Part shown: positions 27,213-35,801 of the stretch, piece by piece | How the letters are laid out: each line of letters begins with the position of its first letter | Position numbering within the stretch: position 1 is the stretch's first letter | Assembly: GCA_003674045.1 (NCBI GenBank) | Contig: PENC01000020.1 | Location: 62,001 to 126,000, forward strand | DNA length: 64,000 nucleotides | Source of the DNA: Streptomyces griseocarneus | GTDB taxonomy: Bacteria; Actinomycetota; Actinomycetes; Streptomycetales; Streptomycetaceae | Reading direction: 5' to 3' | The notes under the pieces: generated by a model | Told to the model about the DNA's origin: nothing | Seen by the model: only the letters and a program-made list of their open reading frames with translations | Database searches by the model: none | Position numbers and translations under genes: made by a program

Positions 27213-28727
27213 ATGAGTCAGTGGACCTCTTCGGTGGGGGCGCAGAAGCTTGCGCAGCTCCTCGGTTCGCAGCACGCGCGGCAGGGGCACGGCGTGGTGA
27301 CCCTGATCGGTGGCCGCCGCGCGCCGGCCTACCGCTCCCTCGCGGACGGCATCCGGCTGCTCGTCCTGGAGGGCAGGGTGCCGGTCGCCGCCCGGCTGCC
27401 CGCCGAGCGCGAACTCGCCACCGCGCTCTCCGTCAGCCGCACCACGGTCGCCGCCGCCTACGAGGCGCTGCGCGGCGAGGGCTTCCTGGAGTCCCGGCGC
27501 GGTGCGGGCAGCTGGACCTCGGTGCCCGCGGGCAACCCGCTGCCCACCCGCGGCCTCGACCCGCTGCCCCCGGAGGCGACGGGCTCCGTCATCGACCTCG
27601 GCTGCGCCGCCCTGCCCGCGCCCGAGCCCTGGCTGACCCGGGCCTTCCAGGGCGCGCTGGAGGAGCTGCCGCCGTACGCGCACACCCACGGCGACTACCC
27701 CGCGGGCCTGCCCGCCCTGCGCCAGGCCATCGCCGACCGCTACAGCGCGCGCGGCATCCCCACGATGCCCGAGCAGATCATGGTCACCACCGGTGCCATG
27801 GGCGCCGCCGCCGCGATCAGCAGGCTGCTGGCGGGCCGCGGCGAGCGGGTCGCCGTCGAGTCGCCGTCGTACGCCAACGTCCTGCAGCTCATGCGCGAGG
27901 CGGGCGTCCGGCTGGTGCCCGTCGCCATGGCCGACGGGCTCGCCGGGTGGGACCTGTCCGCCTGGCGCCAGGTGCTGCGCGACGCCGCGCCCCGCATGGC
28001 GTACGTGATCGCCGACTTCCACAACCCCACGGGTGCCCTCGCCCCCGACGAGCAGCGCCGGGAGCTGGTCGAGGCCGCCCGCGCCGCGGGCACGGTGATC
28101 GTCGCCGACGAGTCGATGTCCGACCTCTGTCTGGAGCCGGAGTTCGCCATGCCCCGGCCCATGTGCGCCTTCGACCCCGGCGGCAGCGCCGTGGTCACCG
28201 TCGGCTCGGTGAGCAAGTCCTTCTGGGCGGGCCTGCGGATCGGCTGGGTGCGCGCGGCCCCCGACGTGATCCGCAGCCTGGTCGCCGCCCGTGCCTACGC
28301 CGACCTGGGCACGCCCGTGCTCGAACAGCTCGCCGTCACCTGGCTGCTGAACACCGAGGGCTGGGACGCCGCCGTCGCGCTGCGCCGTACCACCACGCGC
28401 GAGAACCGTGACGCCGTCGTCGCCGCGCTCGGACGCCACCTGCCCGACTGGGAGTTCACGGTGCCCAAGGGCGGCCTCACGCTGTGGGTGCGCACCGGCG
28501 GCCTGTCCGGCTCGCGGATCGCCGAGGCGGGGGAGCGGCTGGGGGTGCGGGTGCCGTCGGGCCCGCGCTTCGGGATCGACGGAGCCTTCGAGGGATTCGT
28601 CCGGGTGCCGTTCACGGTGACGAGCGCGGTCGCCGAGGAGGCCGCGAGCCGCCTCGCCGAGGCCGCCCGGCTCGTCGCGAGCGGCGCCACGGCGGCCGTC
28701 GAGACGCCGCGGACCTACGTGGCCTGA
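27213..28727 (+). CDS. MocR-type GntR regulator with aminotransferase-like domain
   Basis: A 504-residue fusion. Residues ~45-115 are a winged helix (LAERELATALSVSRTTVAAAYEAL region) and ~125-490 are a fold-type I PLP domain. PLP-binding Lys335 is in GSVSKSFWAGLRIGW, and DFHNPTG holds the Asn used for the ring. Such proteins sense PLP or amino compounds and do not usually act as transaminases. ATG 27213 has only a distant purine stretch. The 3' end overlaps the convergent sffA by 13 bp. The likely target is the divergent yczE-like gene. Confidence 0.92.
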   Translation: MSQWTSSVGAQKLAQLLGSQHARQGHGVVTLIGGRRAPAYRSLADGIRLLVLEGRVPVAARLPAERELATALSVSRTTVAAAYEALRGEGFLESRRGAGSWTSVPAGNPLPTRGLDPLPPEATGSVIDLGCAALPAPEPWLTRAFQGALEELPPYAHTHGDYPAGLPALRQAIADRYSARGIPTMPEQIMVTTGAMGAAAAISRLLAGRGERVAVESPSYANVLQLMREAGVRLVPVAMADGLAGWDLSAWRQVLRDAAPRMAYVIADFHNPTGALAPDEQRRELVEAARAAGTVIVADESMSDLCLEPEFAMPRPMCAFDPGGSAVVTVGSVSKSFWAGLRIGWVRAAPDVIRSLVAARAYADLGTPVLEQLAVTWLLNTEGWDAAVALRRTTTRENRDAVVAALGRHLPDWEFTVPKGGLTLWVRTGGLSGSRIAEAGERLGVRVPSGPRFGIDGAFEGFVRVPFTVTSAVAEEAASRLAEAARLVASGATAAVETPRTYVA

Positions 28728-30322
28728 GCGGGCAGCGGCTCCCCGCCGCCGGACCACTGCCCGGAGGACCCGTCCCCGGCGGCCTCTCCGGCGGCCTGCT
28801 CGACCCCGGTGCCGTACGCCGCGCCGTCGCACCGCGGGAGGAGGGCCAGGACGGCCTGCCGTTCGGTCTCGGACGTCTCCTCGTCGAACGGGTCCGGGGT
28901 GGCGGGCACCTGGACCCGGTACACGGGCCCCGAGCCGAGCCGCGCGTAGCCCCGGCCGGGCGGCACGTCCGGTACGGGGGTGCTGTCCGGGGGAGCGCCC
29001 AGCGCGGTCCCGGCCTGCTCGGGGGTGACGGGGCCGAGGACGACCCGTGCCCGGGTGTGGGCGAGCACGGACGCGCCGAGCAGCCCCGCGTTCTCCAGGT
29101 GCTCGCCCACGACGACCGTGACGTTGGCGGCCCGGCCGTGGCGCAGGGGCACGTCCAGCAGTTCCTGGGGATCGGGCCGCCCCTCGCCCGCGGCCAGGTG
29201 GCCGAGGGCCGTGGGCCGGTCCATGACGATCCACAGCGGACGGCGCACGTCCTCGGGCAGCGGGCGGCCCTGCTGCCGGGCCTGGTCGGCGCTGATCAGC
29301 CGCCGTTCGGTCTCGTGGGCGGCCCACTCCAGCGCGGCGAGCGCCCCCGCGGGGGCGGATTCGACGGCCAGTACGCCCTCCCGGCCGACGAGGAAGGCGT
29401 AGCCGCCGGAGCCGCCGCCGTCGGCCAGCACCACGTCGCCGTGGTGGAGCGCCTGGAGCGCGATCGAGCGCAGCAGTGTCGTCGTCCCGGCGGCAGGCCG
29501 GCCGAGCGCCAGGAGGTGGGGTTCCGTGGAGCGCCTGCCCGTGCGCCAGACGACGGGCGGCGCGTCCCGGTGCCCGTCGGCGTCGAGGACCGGCAGGGTG
29601 CGCTGCACGGCCTCCGGGTCGGTGAAGCCGAGCACGGTCTCGCCGGGAGCGGTCACGAACCGCTGGGCGCGGATGTCGTCCGGCAGCGCGGGCAGCACGG
29701 TCACGGTGAGCCGGTTGGCCTCCTGGTCCCAGGCGAACCGGTATTCGCGGCCCCGGCCCGCCTTGGCCTCCAGCAACTGCTCGACGCGGGAGCGGGATTC
29801 GGCCTCGCTGTCGGTGAAGTGGGCGGGATAGCACAGCTGGAGGGAGACCAGCCGCCCGTCCTCGAAGGCGTGCTCGGTGAACGCCTCCCGCCAGTCGCCG
29901 CCGTGCGCGTAGAGCGGATGCGGGTCCTCCGGCACGGCGAGGTAGGGCACCAGGCACTCGTACAGGACCTGGAGCCGCTCCTGCTCGGCGTCGGTGTCGG
30001 CCGTGTCGACGGGGACGCGTTCCCGGCCCGCCCAGCCCGCCGTCACCATCAGGACGACCGCGGCGCACAGCGGGCCGTAGGGCACGAGCGCCACGATGGC
30101 CAGGCAGGAGCCGGCCAGCACCACCGCGGGCCCGCGCCGGTCCCTGGGGGTACGCGCCCAGGCGCGGAGCCCGCGCCCCGCCAGGACCCCCAGCCCGCGG
30201 AAGACGGAGAGGAACGGGTGCAGGACGTCCGCGGCGCAGTCGGCGACGGTGCGCGTGAGCTCGCGCCCCCGGGCGAAGGCCGTGCCGGGGGTGACGCCCC
30301 CGGGACGCGGTCGCGGGGCCAC
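28715..30322 (-). CDS. sffA: SffA-like FtsK/SpoIIIE-family septal protein
   Basis: A 535-residue protein. A hydrophobic stretch near residues 65-100 anchors the N-terminus, then comes an FtsK-like P-loop domain. The nucleotide motif reads GRPAAGTTTLLR, where Thr replaces the Walker A Lys. A Walker B-like segment is PLWIVMDRP. In S. coelicolor SffA is a DNA-translocase-like protein brought to sporulation septa by SmeA, and the smeA gene lies directly upstream here too (38-bp gap). GTG 30322 follows GGAGGACGAC. With the Lys missing, ATP hydrolysis is uncertain. Confidence 0.85.
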   Translation of the reverse strand: MAPRPRPGGVTPGTAFARGRELTRTVADCAADVLHPFLSVFRGLGVLAGRGLRAWARTPRDRRGPAVVLAGSCLAIVALVPYGPLCAAVVLMVTAGWAGRERVPVDTADTDAEQERLQVLYECLVPYLAVPEDPHPLYAHGGDWREAFTEHAFEDGRLVSLQLCYPAHFTDSEAESRSRVEQLLEAKAGRGREYRFAWDQEANRLTVTVLPALPDDIRAQRFVTAPGETVLGFTDPEAVQRTLPVLDADGHRDAPPVVWRTGRRSTEPHLLALGRPAAGTTTLLRSIALQALHHGDVVLADGGGSGGYAFLVGREGVLAVESAPAGALAALEWAAHETERRLISADQARQQGRPLPEDVRRPLWIVMDRPTALGHLAAGEGRPDPQELLDVPLRHGRAANVTVVVGEHLENAGLLGASVLAHTRARVVLGPVTPEQAGTALGAPPDSTPVPDVPPGRGYARLGSGPVYRVQVPATPDPFDEETSETERQAVLALLPRCDGAAYGTGVEQAAGEAAGDGSSGQWSGGGEPLPAQAT

Positions 30323-30360
30323 GTCGTCCTCCTGCCGTCGGTGAGGCGGGTCGGGACGGG

Positions 30361-30585
30361 TCAGAACTTGAGGCCGCCCAGCAGTCCGGCGAGGCTCGCG
30401 CTGCCCGCCTTGATGCTGGGCGCGATGGCCGTCCCGGCGAGGTAGAAGCCGAACAGGGCGCACACGATGCCGTGGGTGGGCTTGAGTCCGTCCTTGCGGA
30501 AGAACAGGAAGACGATGACACCGAACAGCACTACGCCGGAGATGGAGAGGATCATGACGAGCTCCTGGGCGGTCGGAACGGTCAC
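30361..30585 (-). CDS. smeA: SmeA-like small membrane protein
   Basis: A 74-residue protein with two membrane helices (residues ~10-30 and ~43-62). In S. coelicolor SmeA is made in sporulating hyphae and targets SffA to the division septa. It is first in a two-gene unit with sffA. The start GTG 30585 has GAGGG seven bases upstream; the in-frame GTG at 30606 has no ribosome site. The 369-bp divergent region upstream holds the promoter. Confidence 0.82.
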   Translation of the reverse strand: MTVPTAQELVMILSISGVVLFGVIVFLFFRKDGLKPTHGIVCALFGFYLAGTAIAPSIKAGSASLAGLLGGLKF

Positions 30586-30954
30586 CACGCGTCCCTCAAG
30601 ACTCACAGAAAGTGCTAATTAGGCAAAAGCGGAAGAATCCCCGTACGGGCTCCGCACGCCCCGGCGAGGATCCCGGCCGACGGTCGGGGGGAGGTGGCGA
30701 ACCGCGTGAACACGGCGTGAAATCGGGCCGGGCCGGGGTCGGCGCGAGCGTGCGCCACCAGGTGCGGAGGATCCGGGCGATTCACCCGTTCGGGCGCGTC
30801 CGAACCTCCGCCGGGCGGCCGCCCGGCCCCGGCGGACGGCCGTGGCGCGCGTGGCGGGCCCGGAGCCCGTAGTTCCGGGCAGGCGACCGTACGTAGGGTA
30901 GGCAGCGGCCACGTCAACAGGCCGTCAGCCGCCGAACCCGGAGGACCGCAGACC
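30586..30954. promoter_or_regulatory. Divergent region between smeA and the ankyrin-protein gene
   Basis: 369 bp without a gene. Near smeA is an AT-rich near-palindrome (TGCTAATTAGGCA, 30613-30625), rare in this GC-rich DNA and a candidate developmental control site. Near the ankyrin gene is a CGTACGTAGGGTAGG stretch in which TAGGGT may be a -10. I see no convincing sigma-WhiG or WhiA-type site by eye. Confidence 0.4.
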
Positions 30955-31362
30955 ATGACCGAGCAGACCCCCGAGACCGAGCCCGCTCACGACCCCGAGG
31001 TGCTGCAGCTCGCGGCCAAGGTGTTCGACCTGGCGCGGCACGGCGACAAGGACACGCTCGCCGCGTACGTGGACGCGGGCGTTCCGGTCAACCTCACCAA
31101 CGACCGGGGCGACACGCTGATCATGCTGGCCGCCTACCACGGGCACCTCGACGTCGTCCACGCCCTCCTGGAGCGCGGCGCCGACCCGAACCGGACCAAC
31201 GACAAGGGCCAGACGCCGCTCGCGGGAGCGGTCTTCAAGGGCGAGGACGAGGTTGTGCGCGCCCTCCTGGAGCACGGCGCGGACCCGGCGGCGGGGACGC
31301 CGTCCGCGGTGGAGGCGGCCCAGGTGTTCGGACGGCAGGACCTGCTGGAGCTCTTCACGTAG
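30955..31362 (+). CDS. Ankyrin-repeat protein
   Basis: A 135-residue soluble protein made mostly of three ankyrin repeats (about residues 35-65, 66-98, 99-130). They carry the usual GDTLIMLAAYHGHLDVVHAL and GQTPLAGAVFKGEDEVVRAL cores. Ankyrin stacks bind other proteins; the partner is unknown. ATG 30955 follows GGAGGACC. In S. coelicolor-like gene order it belongs to the smeA neighbourhood, but it is divergent from it. Confidence 0.88.
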   Translation: MTEQTPETEPAHDPEVLQLAAKVFDLARHGDKDTLAAYVDAGVPVNLTNDRGDTLIMLAAYHGHLDVVHALLERGADPNRTNDKGQTPLAGAVFKGEDEVVRALLEHGADPAAGTPSAVEAAQVFGRQDLLELFT

Positions 31363-31387
31363 GAGGCGGTCCGCGGCTCTTCCCGCA

Positions 31388-31419
31388 GGATGCCCTGGCG
31401 ACGCGACGCCAGGGCATCC
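31388..31419. terminator. 13-bp stem hairpin between convergent genes
   Basis: Arms GGATGCCCTGGCG and CGCCAGGGCATCC around loop ACGCGA. It sits between the ankyrin gene stop and the stop of the convergent gene at 31423, so it can terminate both. Confidence 0.85.
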
Positions 31420-31422
31420 GTC

Positions 31423-32040
31423 CTACGGCAGAACCGCTCCGCTCGTCAGGCGCGCGCTGCGGTCCAGCAGGCGCAGGCCATGGTCCGTCAGCTCCGACCG
31501 GTGGGCTCCCGCCGCGGCCACGGCCTCGCCGAGCTCCGTGAGCAGCAGTGCGTGCCGCCGTTCCATCGCGGGTTCCGCGGCCGGCCCGCTCTCCAGCAGC
31601 CGCCGGTACAGCAGGGCGCAGCGGGACAGCACCACCATCCGCCGGACGGCCTCGGCCGGTTGCCGCGCCCTCGCGAACGGCTCGCGTTCCGCCGCCGCGT
31701 CGTACACCGCACGCGTGCCCTCGCGGACCAGGGCCTCCGCCAGCCGCACGGAGCCGAGGAGACCGTCCGGGGACGGCGTGAAGCAGTGGCGGCCGATCAG
31801 GACAGCGCCCTGGGCGCGGTCGTCGTCCGCAGTGGTGCCGTCGAGCAGCGCCACCCGCGTGACCGACGCCCGCAGTTCGTCGAGCATGGCGGGCCAGACC
31901 GCGCCCAGCAGCCGTACGGCCGAGGCCAGGGCGGCCCGTTCGGCCGCGTGCCAGGTGCCGGTGCCGCCGGACGCGGGGTCCAGGGCACACAGTGCTTCCT
32001 GGTCGCCGTGCGCCGAGGAGCGGTCGGGGTCCAGATCCAA
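31423..32040 (-). CDS. HExxH-domain-like protein with degenerate motif
   Basis: A 205-residue helical protein I cannot name firmly. The layout (AVRLLGAVWPAMLDELRASV, then GAVLIGRHCFTPSP, then VRLAEALVREGTRAVYDAA) resembles the HExxH-domain proteins common in actinomycetes, where the last segment would read VHExxH. Here both His are absent, so metal binding is unlikely. The start TTG 32040 has AAGGA six bases upstream; GTG 32073 is an alternative without one. It lies 131 bp downstream of the DNA ligase gene on the same strand, with no evident link. Confidence 0.55.
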   Translation of the reverse strand: MDLDPDRSSAHGDQEALCALDPASGGTGTWHAAERAALASAVRLLGAVWPAMLDELRASVTRVALLDGTTADDDRAQGAVLIGRHCFTPSPDGLLGSVRLAEALVREGTRAVYDAAAEREPFARARQPAEAVRRMVVLSRCALLYRRLLESGPAAEPAMERRHALLLTELGEAVAAAGAHRSELTDHGLRLLDRSARLTSGAVLP

Positions 32041-32171
32041 TGCCGTTCCTTCGCTTCCGTCGCTCGGGGTCACCGGAGCGTGATCGTTCGTTTCTCCACG
32101 GTGAACGATAGGGGGAGCCCCGCAGCGACGGAATCCCGGCCCCCGCAAACCGGCCGGGAGGGGGCGCCCCG

Positions 32172-33710
32172 TCACCGAGGCAAAAACCCCCGCACCGTCG
32201 CCACCGTGTCCGCCTCCGACGCCCGTTTGTCCTCGCGGTACCGCAGTACCCGCGCGAATCGCAGCGTCACTCCTTCCGGATAGCGCGAGGACCGCTGCAC
32301 GCCGTCGTACGCGATTTCCACGACGAGCTCCGGGCGCACCCGCACCACGAAGCCGTCGTCGCTGACGGACAGGGCCAGGAGGTGTTCCGTCTGCCAGGAC
32401 AGGAGCGCGTCCGTGAGGCCCTTGAAGGTTTTGCCGAGCATCGCGAACGAGCCGTCCGGCCGCCGCGCGCCCAGGTGGAGGTTGGAGAGCTTGCCGGTGC
32501 GGCGGCCGTGGCCCCACTCGGCGGCCAGGACCACCAGGTCCAGCGTGTGGACGGGTTTGACCTTCAGCCAGGAGGCGCCCCGGCGGCCCGCGTTGTACGG
32601 CGCGTCGAGTGCCTTGACGACCACACCCTCGTGGCCGTGCCGCAGCACCGCCTCGGCGAACTCCCGCGCCGCCGCCCGCGCCGCCGCGTCCGCGGGATCG
32701 GCCACGACCAGACGCCGTACCCGCAGAGGCTCCGGCACCGCACGGGCCAGCTCCGCATGGCGCTCGGTCAGCGGGAGGGCCAGCAGGTCGTGGTCGTCGA
32801 CGGCGAGCAGGTCGAAGAAGACGGGCGACAGGGGGACGGAGACGGCGGCCCCCGCCACGTCCAGCCGGGAGCCCACCCGGCCCGCGGTCTCCTGGAAGGG
32901 GCGCGGTCTGCCCGTCCCGTCGAGGGCGATCACCTCGCCGTCCAGCACGGCGCGCTCCACCGGCAGTTCGCGGGCCACGCGGGCGAGCTCGGGCAGCCGG
33001 TCGGTGATCTCCTCCAGGGCGCGGGTCCAGATCCGTACGCGCTCGCCGTCCCGGTGGACCTGCACGCGGATGCCGTCCAGCTTCTCCTCCACCGCGCACG
33101 GCCCCAGCCGGTCCAGCGCGTCGTCCACGTCCTTGGCGGTCTGCGCGAGCATCGGCAGCACCGGGCGCCCCACCTCCAGCCGGAAGGCGGACAGCGCCTC
33201 CGGGCCGTGCGCCAGCAACTCCCGTGCCACCGCCGCCGCGGAGCCGCCGAGCATGACGGCCCGCCGTACGTCCTCCGGTGGCGCGCCCGCGGCGGCCGCG
33301 AGGCCCTCGACGGCCAGCGCGTCCAGTGCGCCCTGCCGGAGTTCGCCGCCGAGCAGACCGCGCAGGAAGCGCTGCTCCTCCGCCGTGGCCGCTCCCATCA
33401 GCGCGGAGAGCAGCCGTTGCCGTTCCGCCCGCGCGCCCTTGCCCGACACCGCCGCGATCGCGCCTACCGCCCGGTCCACGTCCCGCACGGTGAGGGAGGG
33501 CGCGGCGGCGGGCGCCGGCGCGTCGCGCAGCAGGCTCCAGCCGATCCCGACCCGGCCCTGCGGCAGCCGTCCCGCCAGATACGTGACGACGACCGGCGCC
33601 TCCTCGGGGGCGGCGACGCGGAGAAGACCGGCCAGCAGGCCGGTCTTCTCCGACCGCGACCCCGTCGCGGCGACGGCTGCGGACACCCGGGCGAGGTCGG
33701 CCAGGAGCAT
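32172..33710 (-). CDS. ATP-dependent DNA ligase
   Basis: A 512-residue ligase that seals DNA nicks using ATP. Residues ~1-190 form the N-terminal DNA-binding domain of the larger ATP ligases, followed by the nucleotidyltransferase motif EEKLDGIRVQ with AMP-accepting Lys210. VLDGEVIALDG (motif III), EGVVVKALDAPY (motif IV), WLKVKP (motif V) and an OB domain come next. This is the LigB type found in many actinobacteria beside the essential NAD-dependent enzyme. The start is uncertain: ATG 33710 fits the family but its GAGGG is very close, and TTG 33725 is possible. Confidence 0.92.
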   Translation of the reverse strand: MLLADLARVSAAVAATGSRSEKTGLLAGLLRVAAPEEAPVVVTYLAGRLPQGRVGIGWSLLRDAPAPAAAPSLTVRDVDRAVGAIAAVSGKGARAERQRLLSALMGAATAEEQRFLRGLLGGELRQGALDALAVEGLAAAAGAPPEDVRRAVMLGGSAAAVARELLAHGPEALSAFRLEVGRPVLPMLAQTAKDVDDALDRLGPCAVEEKLDGIRVQVHRDGERVRIWTRALEEITDRLPELARVARELPVERAVLDGEVIALDGTGRPRPFQETAGRVGSRLDVAGAAVSVPLSPVFFDLLAVDDHDLLALPLTERHAELARAVPEPLRVRRLVVADPADAAARAAAREFAEAVLRHGHEGVVVKALDAPYNAGRRGASWLKVKPVHTLDLVVLAAEWGHGRRTGKLSNLHLGARRPDGSFAMLGKTFKGLTDALLSWQTEHLLALSVSDDGFVVRVRPELVVEIAYDGVQRSSRYPEGVTLRFARVLRYREDKRASEADTVATVRGFLPR

Positions 33711-33767
33711 GCCCTCATCGTGCAACGGCCCGGCGCGCCCCGCAGCGCGGGACCAGCTGCTCAGCGG

Positions 33768-35435
33768 TCAGCGGTGCGTGTCCCAGAACGCGCAGTGGTG
33801 CTCGGCGGCCAGGTCCAGCGTCCGGATGCCGTTCGCGCCCGGCGCGAGGGACAGCGCCAGCGGCGCCTTGTCCTGGAAGGCGGGCCACTTCGGGGCCCCG
33901 GACAGGTCGGGGCGCGACGTCCGGGCGAAGCGGGTCCAGTAACCGGCCATCCGCCCCGACAGTTCGCGCTGCGCGGGCGTGAGGGCGGGCTCGACCGGGA
34001 TGTCGAAGAGGTACGGCAGCTCGAAGGCGTGCGTGGCGCCGTACGGGAAGCCCTTCACCACCGGGATGCCGGCGATGACCGGGGCGCCGGGGTCGCTGAA
34101 CTCGTAGCCGTACGTGGGCACCCGCGCGGCCAGTGCGCGGTCGGCCCGCAGGGTCGTGCAGGTCCACGCGCGGTCCGTGAGCGCGGCGGACCACGCCAGG
34201 GCGGGCGAGGGGTACTTCGCCGCCGGGTAGAGCGCCTCGATCGCACCGGCGTCGGAGCCGAAGGTGCCCGTCAGCCGGGCGTGGTACGTGTTCGCGTCCG
34301 GGATCGGGTGGTTCGCCAGCGTCTGGGCGACGAACAGCCGCATCTCGTCGTGGTTGGTGCCCTGCATGACCGGCACCCGGTGGAAGCGGCCCGCCTCCAG
34401 GGCCCGCTCGAGCCGCTCGGGCAGGAGGGCGTTGCCGTAGGCGACGGCCGAGAACGTGTCCGCCAGCTCCGGCGTCACCAGCTTCGCGACGGGCAGTCCG
34501 CGCAGACAGTCGAGCGCGTTCGCCCCGTCCGCGCAGCCCAGTCGGCGTGCGGCGTCGGCGCCCGCGTCCCGCACCTTGTTCTGCGGGGCCCAGGGGCTGT
34601 ACGCGGCGCCGCCCGGGTCGGTGGCGCCCGGCGGGATCTGTGTCATGCACGAGCCGCTCTGCACCACGGCTTTGTGGAAGAGACCGGCCGACCCGGGGGA
34701 GATGAGCTGGGCGCAGGTGCTGAGCGCGCCCGCCGACTCGCCGAACAGGGTCACGTTGCGCGGATCACCGCCGAACCCGGCGGCGTTGGCCCGCACCCAG
34801 CGCAGGGCCGCCTGCTGGTCGGCGAGACCGAAGTCGGGCGCGCCGCCGAGGGCCGGGTGGCCGAAGAAACCCAGCATGCCCAGCCGGTAGTTGACCGTCA
34901 CCACGACCGCGTCGCCCGTGACCGCGAGCCGTTCACCGGCGTAGTCGCTGCCGCTGCCCGAGGTGAAGCCGCCGCCGTGCACCCAGACCAGCACGGGCCT
35001 GCCCTTGCGCGCTGCCGCGGCTTCGTCCGTGGCCTTGTCCACGGCCTTGCCTGCCGCCCGGCCTGTCGGTGTGGTGACGTTGAGGTAGAGGCAGTCCTCC
35101 GACCCCACCGTCTTCCCCGGGGTGCCCGGAGACTGCTGTGTGCAGCGCTCGCGGGGCGCGCCCGCGTCCCTGACGCCCCGCCAGTTCGCCACGGGCGCGG
35201 GCAGCTGCCAGCGCAACTTGCCCGTGGGCGGCGCCGCGAACGGGATGCCCTCGAAGGTGTTGTACGTGCCGTGCCCCACCCCGCGGACCTGGCCGTGGTC
35301 GGTGGTCACGACGGGTCTCGGAGGCGCGGGTGCCGCCGCGGCCGCCGCGGGCGGGGCCGCGGCGAGGGCCGAGAAGAAGGCCAGGAGCGCGAGCGCCCCT
35401 CCACGGAGTCGGCTGCTATGAGGTACTTCCGGCAT
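33768..35435 (-). CDS. Secreted type B carboxylesterase
   Basis: A 555-residue alpha/beta hydrolase exported by a signal peptide with a long Ala-rich core ending near residue 38. The oxyanion motif is VWVHGGGF, the nucleophile elbow is LFGESAGA, and the EDCLYLNV motif is typical of the family. The acidic residue and His of the triad are expected in the later half (GTNHDEM and the C-terminal region). It hydrolyses carboxylic esters; the natural substrate is unknown. ATG 35435 follows GAAAGGG. The 58-bp gap to the ligase gene does not suggest a shared role. Confidence 0.9.
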   Translation of the reverse strand: MPEVPHSSRLRGGALALLAFFSALAAAPPAAAAAAPAPPRPVVTTDHGQVRGVGHGTYNTFEGIPFAAPPTGKLRWQLPAPVANWRGVRDAGAPRERCTQQSPGTPGKTVGSEDCLYLNVTTPTGRAAGKAVDKATDEAAAARKGRPVLVWVHGGGFTSGSGSDYAGERLAVTGDAVVVTVNYRLGMLGFFGHPALGGAPDFGLADQQAALRWVRANAAGFGGDPRNVTLFGESAGALSTCAQLISPGSAGLFHKAVVQSGSCMTQIPPGATDPGGAAYSPWAPQNKVRDAGADAARRLGCADGANALDCLRGLPVAKLVTPELADTFSAVAYGNALLPERLERALEAGRFHRVPVMQGTNHDEMRLFVAQTLANHPIPDANTYHARLTGTFGSDAGAIEALYPAAKYPSPALAWSAALTDRAWTCTTLRADRALAARVPTYGYEFSDPGAPVIAGIPVVKGFPYGATHAFELPYLFDIPVEPALTPAQRELSGRMAGYWTRFARTSRPDLSGAPKWPAFQDKAPLALSLAPGANGIRTLDLAAEHHCAFWDTHR

Positions 35436-35579
35436 GAATGATGCCCTTTCGCGGAATCCGGGTGCGTCGGGTGAAATGACCCGGGCGCCCGGAAAGTACC
35501 CGCAAGGAACCATGCACACCTGTTCTGTTGGCACTCGATCGGGTCGAATTCGGCCCGTCGGTCAGGACATGGGCCGCCG

Positions 35580-35798
35580 TCAGTCGGGACGGGGGCCCAC
35601 GGTCTCCGCGCCGTCCGTGATGGTGATCGCCAGGGCCGGGCAGGAGTCCGCCGCGTCCAGGGCCGTCTCGCCGGGCGGGATCTCGGCGTTCAGCGCCCGC
35701 GACCGCTCACCGTCCAGCTCGAAGAGCTCCGGGGCCAGGGCCGCGCAGATGCCCGAACCCATGCAGCGCCCGCGGTCCACCGTGACGTGCCAGCCCAT
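35580..35798 (-). CDS. [3Fe-4S] ferredoxin, redox partner of the adjacent P450
   Basis: A 72-residue ferredoxin with the pattern RCMGSGIC (two Cys five residues apart) and a distal CPALAI. The cluster-II style loop lacks one Cys, as in 3Fe-4S ferredoxins that feed electrons to streptomycete P450s. ATG 35798 lies three bases after the P450 stop, so the two are co-translated and almost certainly a redox pair. No ferredoxin reductase is adjacent. Confidence 0.93.
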   Translation of the reverse strand: MGWHVTVDRGRCMGSGICAALAPELFELDGERSRALNAEIPPGETALDAADSCPALAITITDGAETVGPRPD

Positions 35799-35801
35799 CG
35801 G

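Noticed and set aside
32382..35441. Plus-strand frame of about 1000 codons opposite ligase and carboxylesterase
   Set aside because: Antisense to two genes with clear catalytic motifs; Arg/Gly/His-rich without any family feature.
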